Of a DNA stretch of 64,000 nucleotides, positions 63,617-64,000 are shown piece after piece. This stretch comes from Alitta virens (taxonomy: Eukaryota > Annelida > Polychaeta > Phyllodocida > Nereididae), in NCBI GenBank assembly GCA_932294295.1, contig OW028580.1, positions 12,925,374 through 12,989,373 of the forward strand, written 5' to 3'. The notes beneath the pieces are model-generated. The model worked only from the letters and a program-made list of their open reading frames with translations. It was not told the origin of the DNA and did no database searches. The position numbers and the translations under genes were made by a program. Numbering within the stretch: position 1 is the first letter of the stretch; every line of letters starts with the position of its first letter.

Positions 63617-64000
63617 AGGGAGTTACCCTAGAATTCAAAGACATCTTCACAACAAACACATCAGCAAAAAACGCAGGAAATATCATATGTCACAGACCAT
63701 CTCATTACGAGCCCTTCGCCTACACAAGCATGCAAGCCTTGCAAGGGATGGTAATGTATCATACATCGCAAAGTATATGGGAATATTCTTCTCAAAGACC
63801 AGTATTGCTACTCATGCTCTTATTCATTCGTGTTTACAGCCATATGCTCTTGATGCATACTTTCACAAATATTAGGTTATACCTATTCAGATAAAATTGT
63901 ACATACACGGAGCATATAGTTTAATCCGATTCTCAACTAAAGCAAGGTTGGATTTCTTGCAACCTGACTTCTAAAAACTATATATATACAAATTTGTATA

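Larger units (their letters stand above)
44086..64000. other. Long non-coding stretch, probably WDR11 intron
   Basis: Reading upstream from the WDR11 exon at 44085, which needs a donor in phase 2, I find no exon encoding the expected WD-repeat sequence on the minus strand. No plus-strand gene is convincing either. Identified contents are listed separately: a CTG-rich patch, SINE A and B copies, two minisatellites and a tandem duplication. The remainder (44.1-45.4, 45.6-47.1, 47.9-50.2, 50.4-53.0, 53.3-55.2, 55.3-57.5, 57.9-63.3 and 63.6-64.0 kb) shows nothing I can support. Confidence 0.6.

Overview
The window is animal nuclear DNA: AT-rich, intron-rich, densely seeded with SINEs, LINE remnants, MITEs and microsatellites. 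It has no bacterial gene organisation, CRISPR array or prophage. A GRL101-type chimeric receptor, a secreted chitin-binding heme peroxidase and tRNA-headed SINEs suggest a marine invertebrate, most likely a lophotrochozoan such as a mollusc; this is an inference from gene families, not from a match.

Layout. 1-5340 is a retrotransposon graveyard: a LINE reverse-transcriptase relic split by a perfectly flanked SINE, an unknown 425-bp repeat, and an internally deleted endonuclease/RT LINE. 5645-12551 (minus) is a large receptor gene encoding signal peptide, CUB-like domains, two C-type lectin-like domains, four LDLa repeats, leucine-rich repeats and seven membrane helices. It carries two in-frame TAA codons, of which only one can be explained by an intron. 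12594-15899 is the head-to-head intergenic space, holding a second copy of the 425-bp repeat, a CpG-rich MITE, a GATA/TA microsatellite and a promoter region rich in palindromes.

15900-31757 (plus) is a complete 23-exon gene that I could join in phase from ATG to TAG. It encodes a 961-residue secreted protein: signal peptide, two type-2 chitin-binding (CBM14) domains separated by a basic linker, and a full animal heme peroxidase domain with its catalytic residues present. 31758-34781 is intergenic. 34782-44085 (minus) holds the last 13 coding exons of WDR11, convergent with the peroxidase gene. 44086-64000 contains no coding exon I can support. It is probably intron of WDR11, whose N-terminal half must lie to the right, and holds SINEs, minisatellites and unclassified sequence.

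The three genes show no sign of functional linkage: a cell-surface receptor, an extracellular oxidase probably directed to a chitinous matrix, and a housekeeping trafficking factor. The points most worth attention are the chitin-binding peroxidase fusion, the nonsense-bearing receptor locus between repeats, and several nested insertions with intact target-site duplications.
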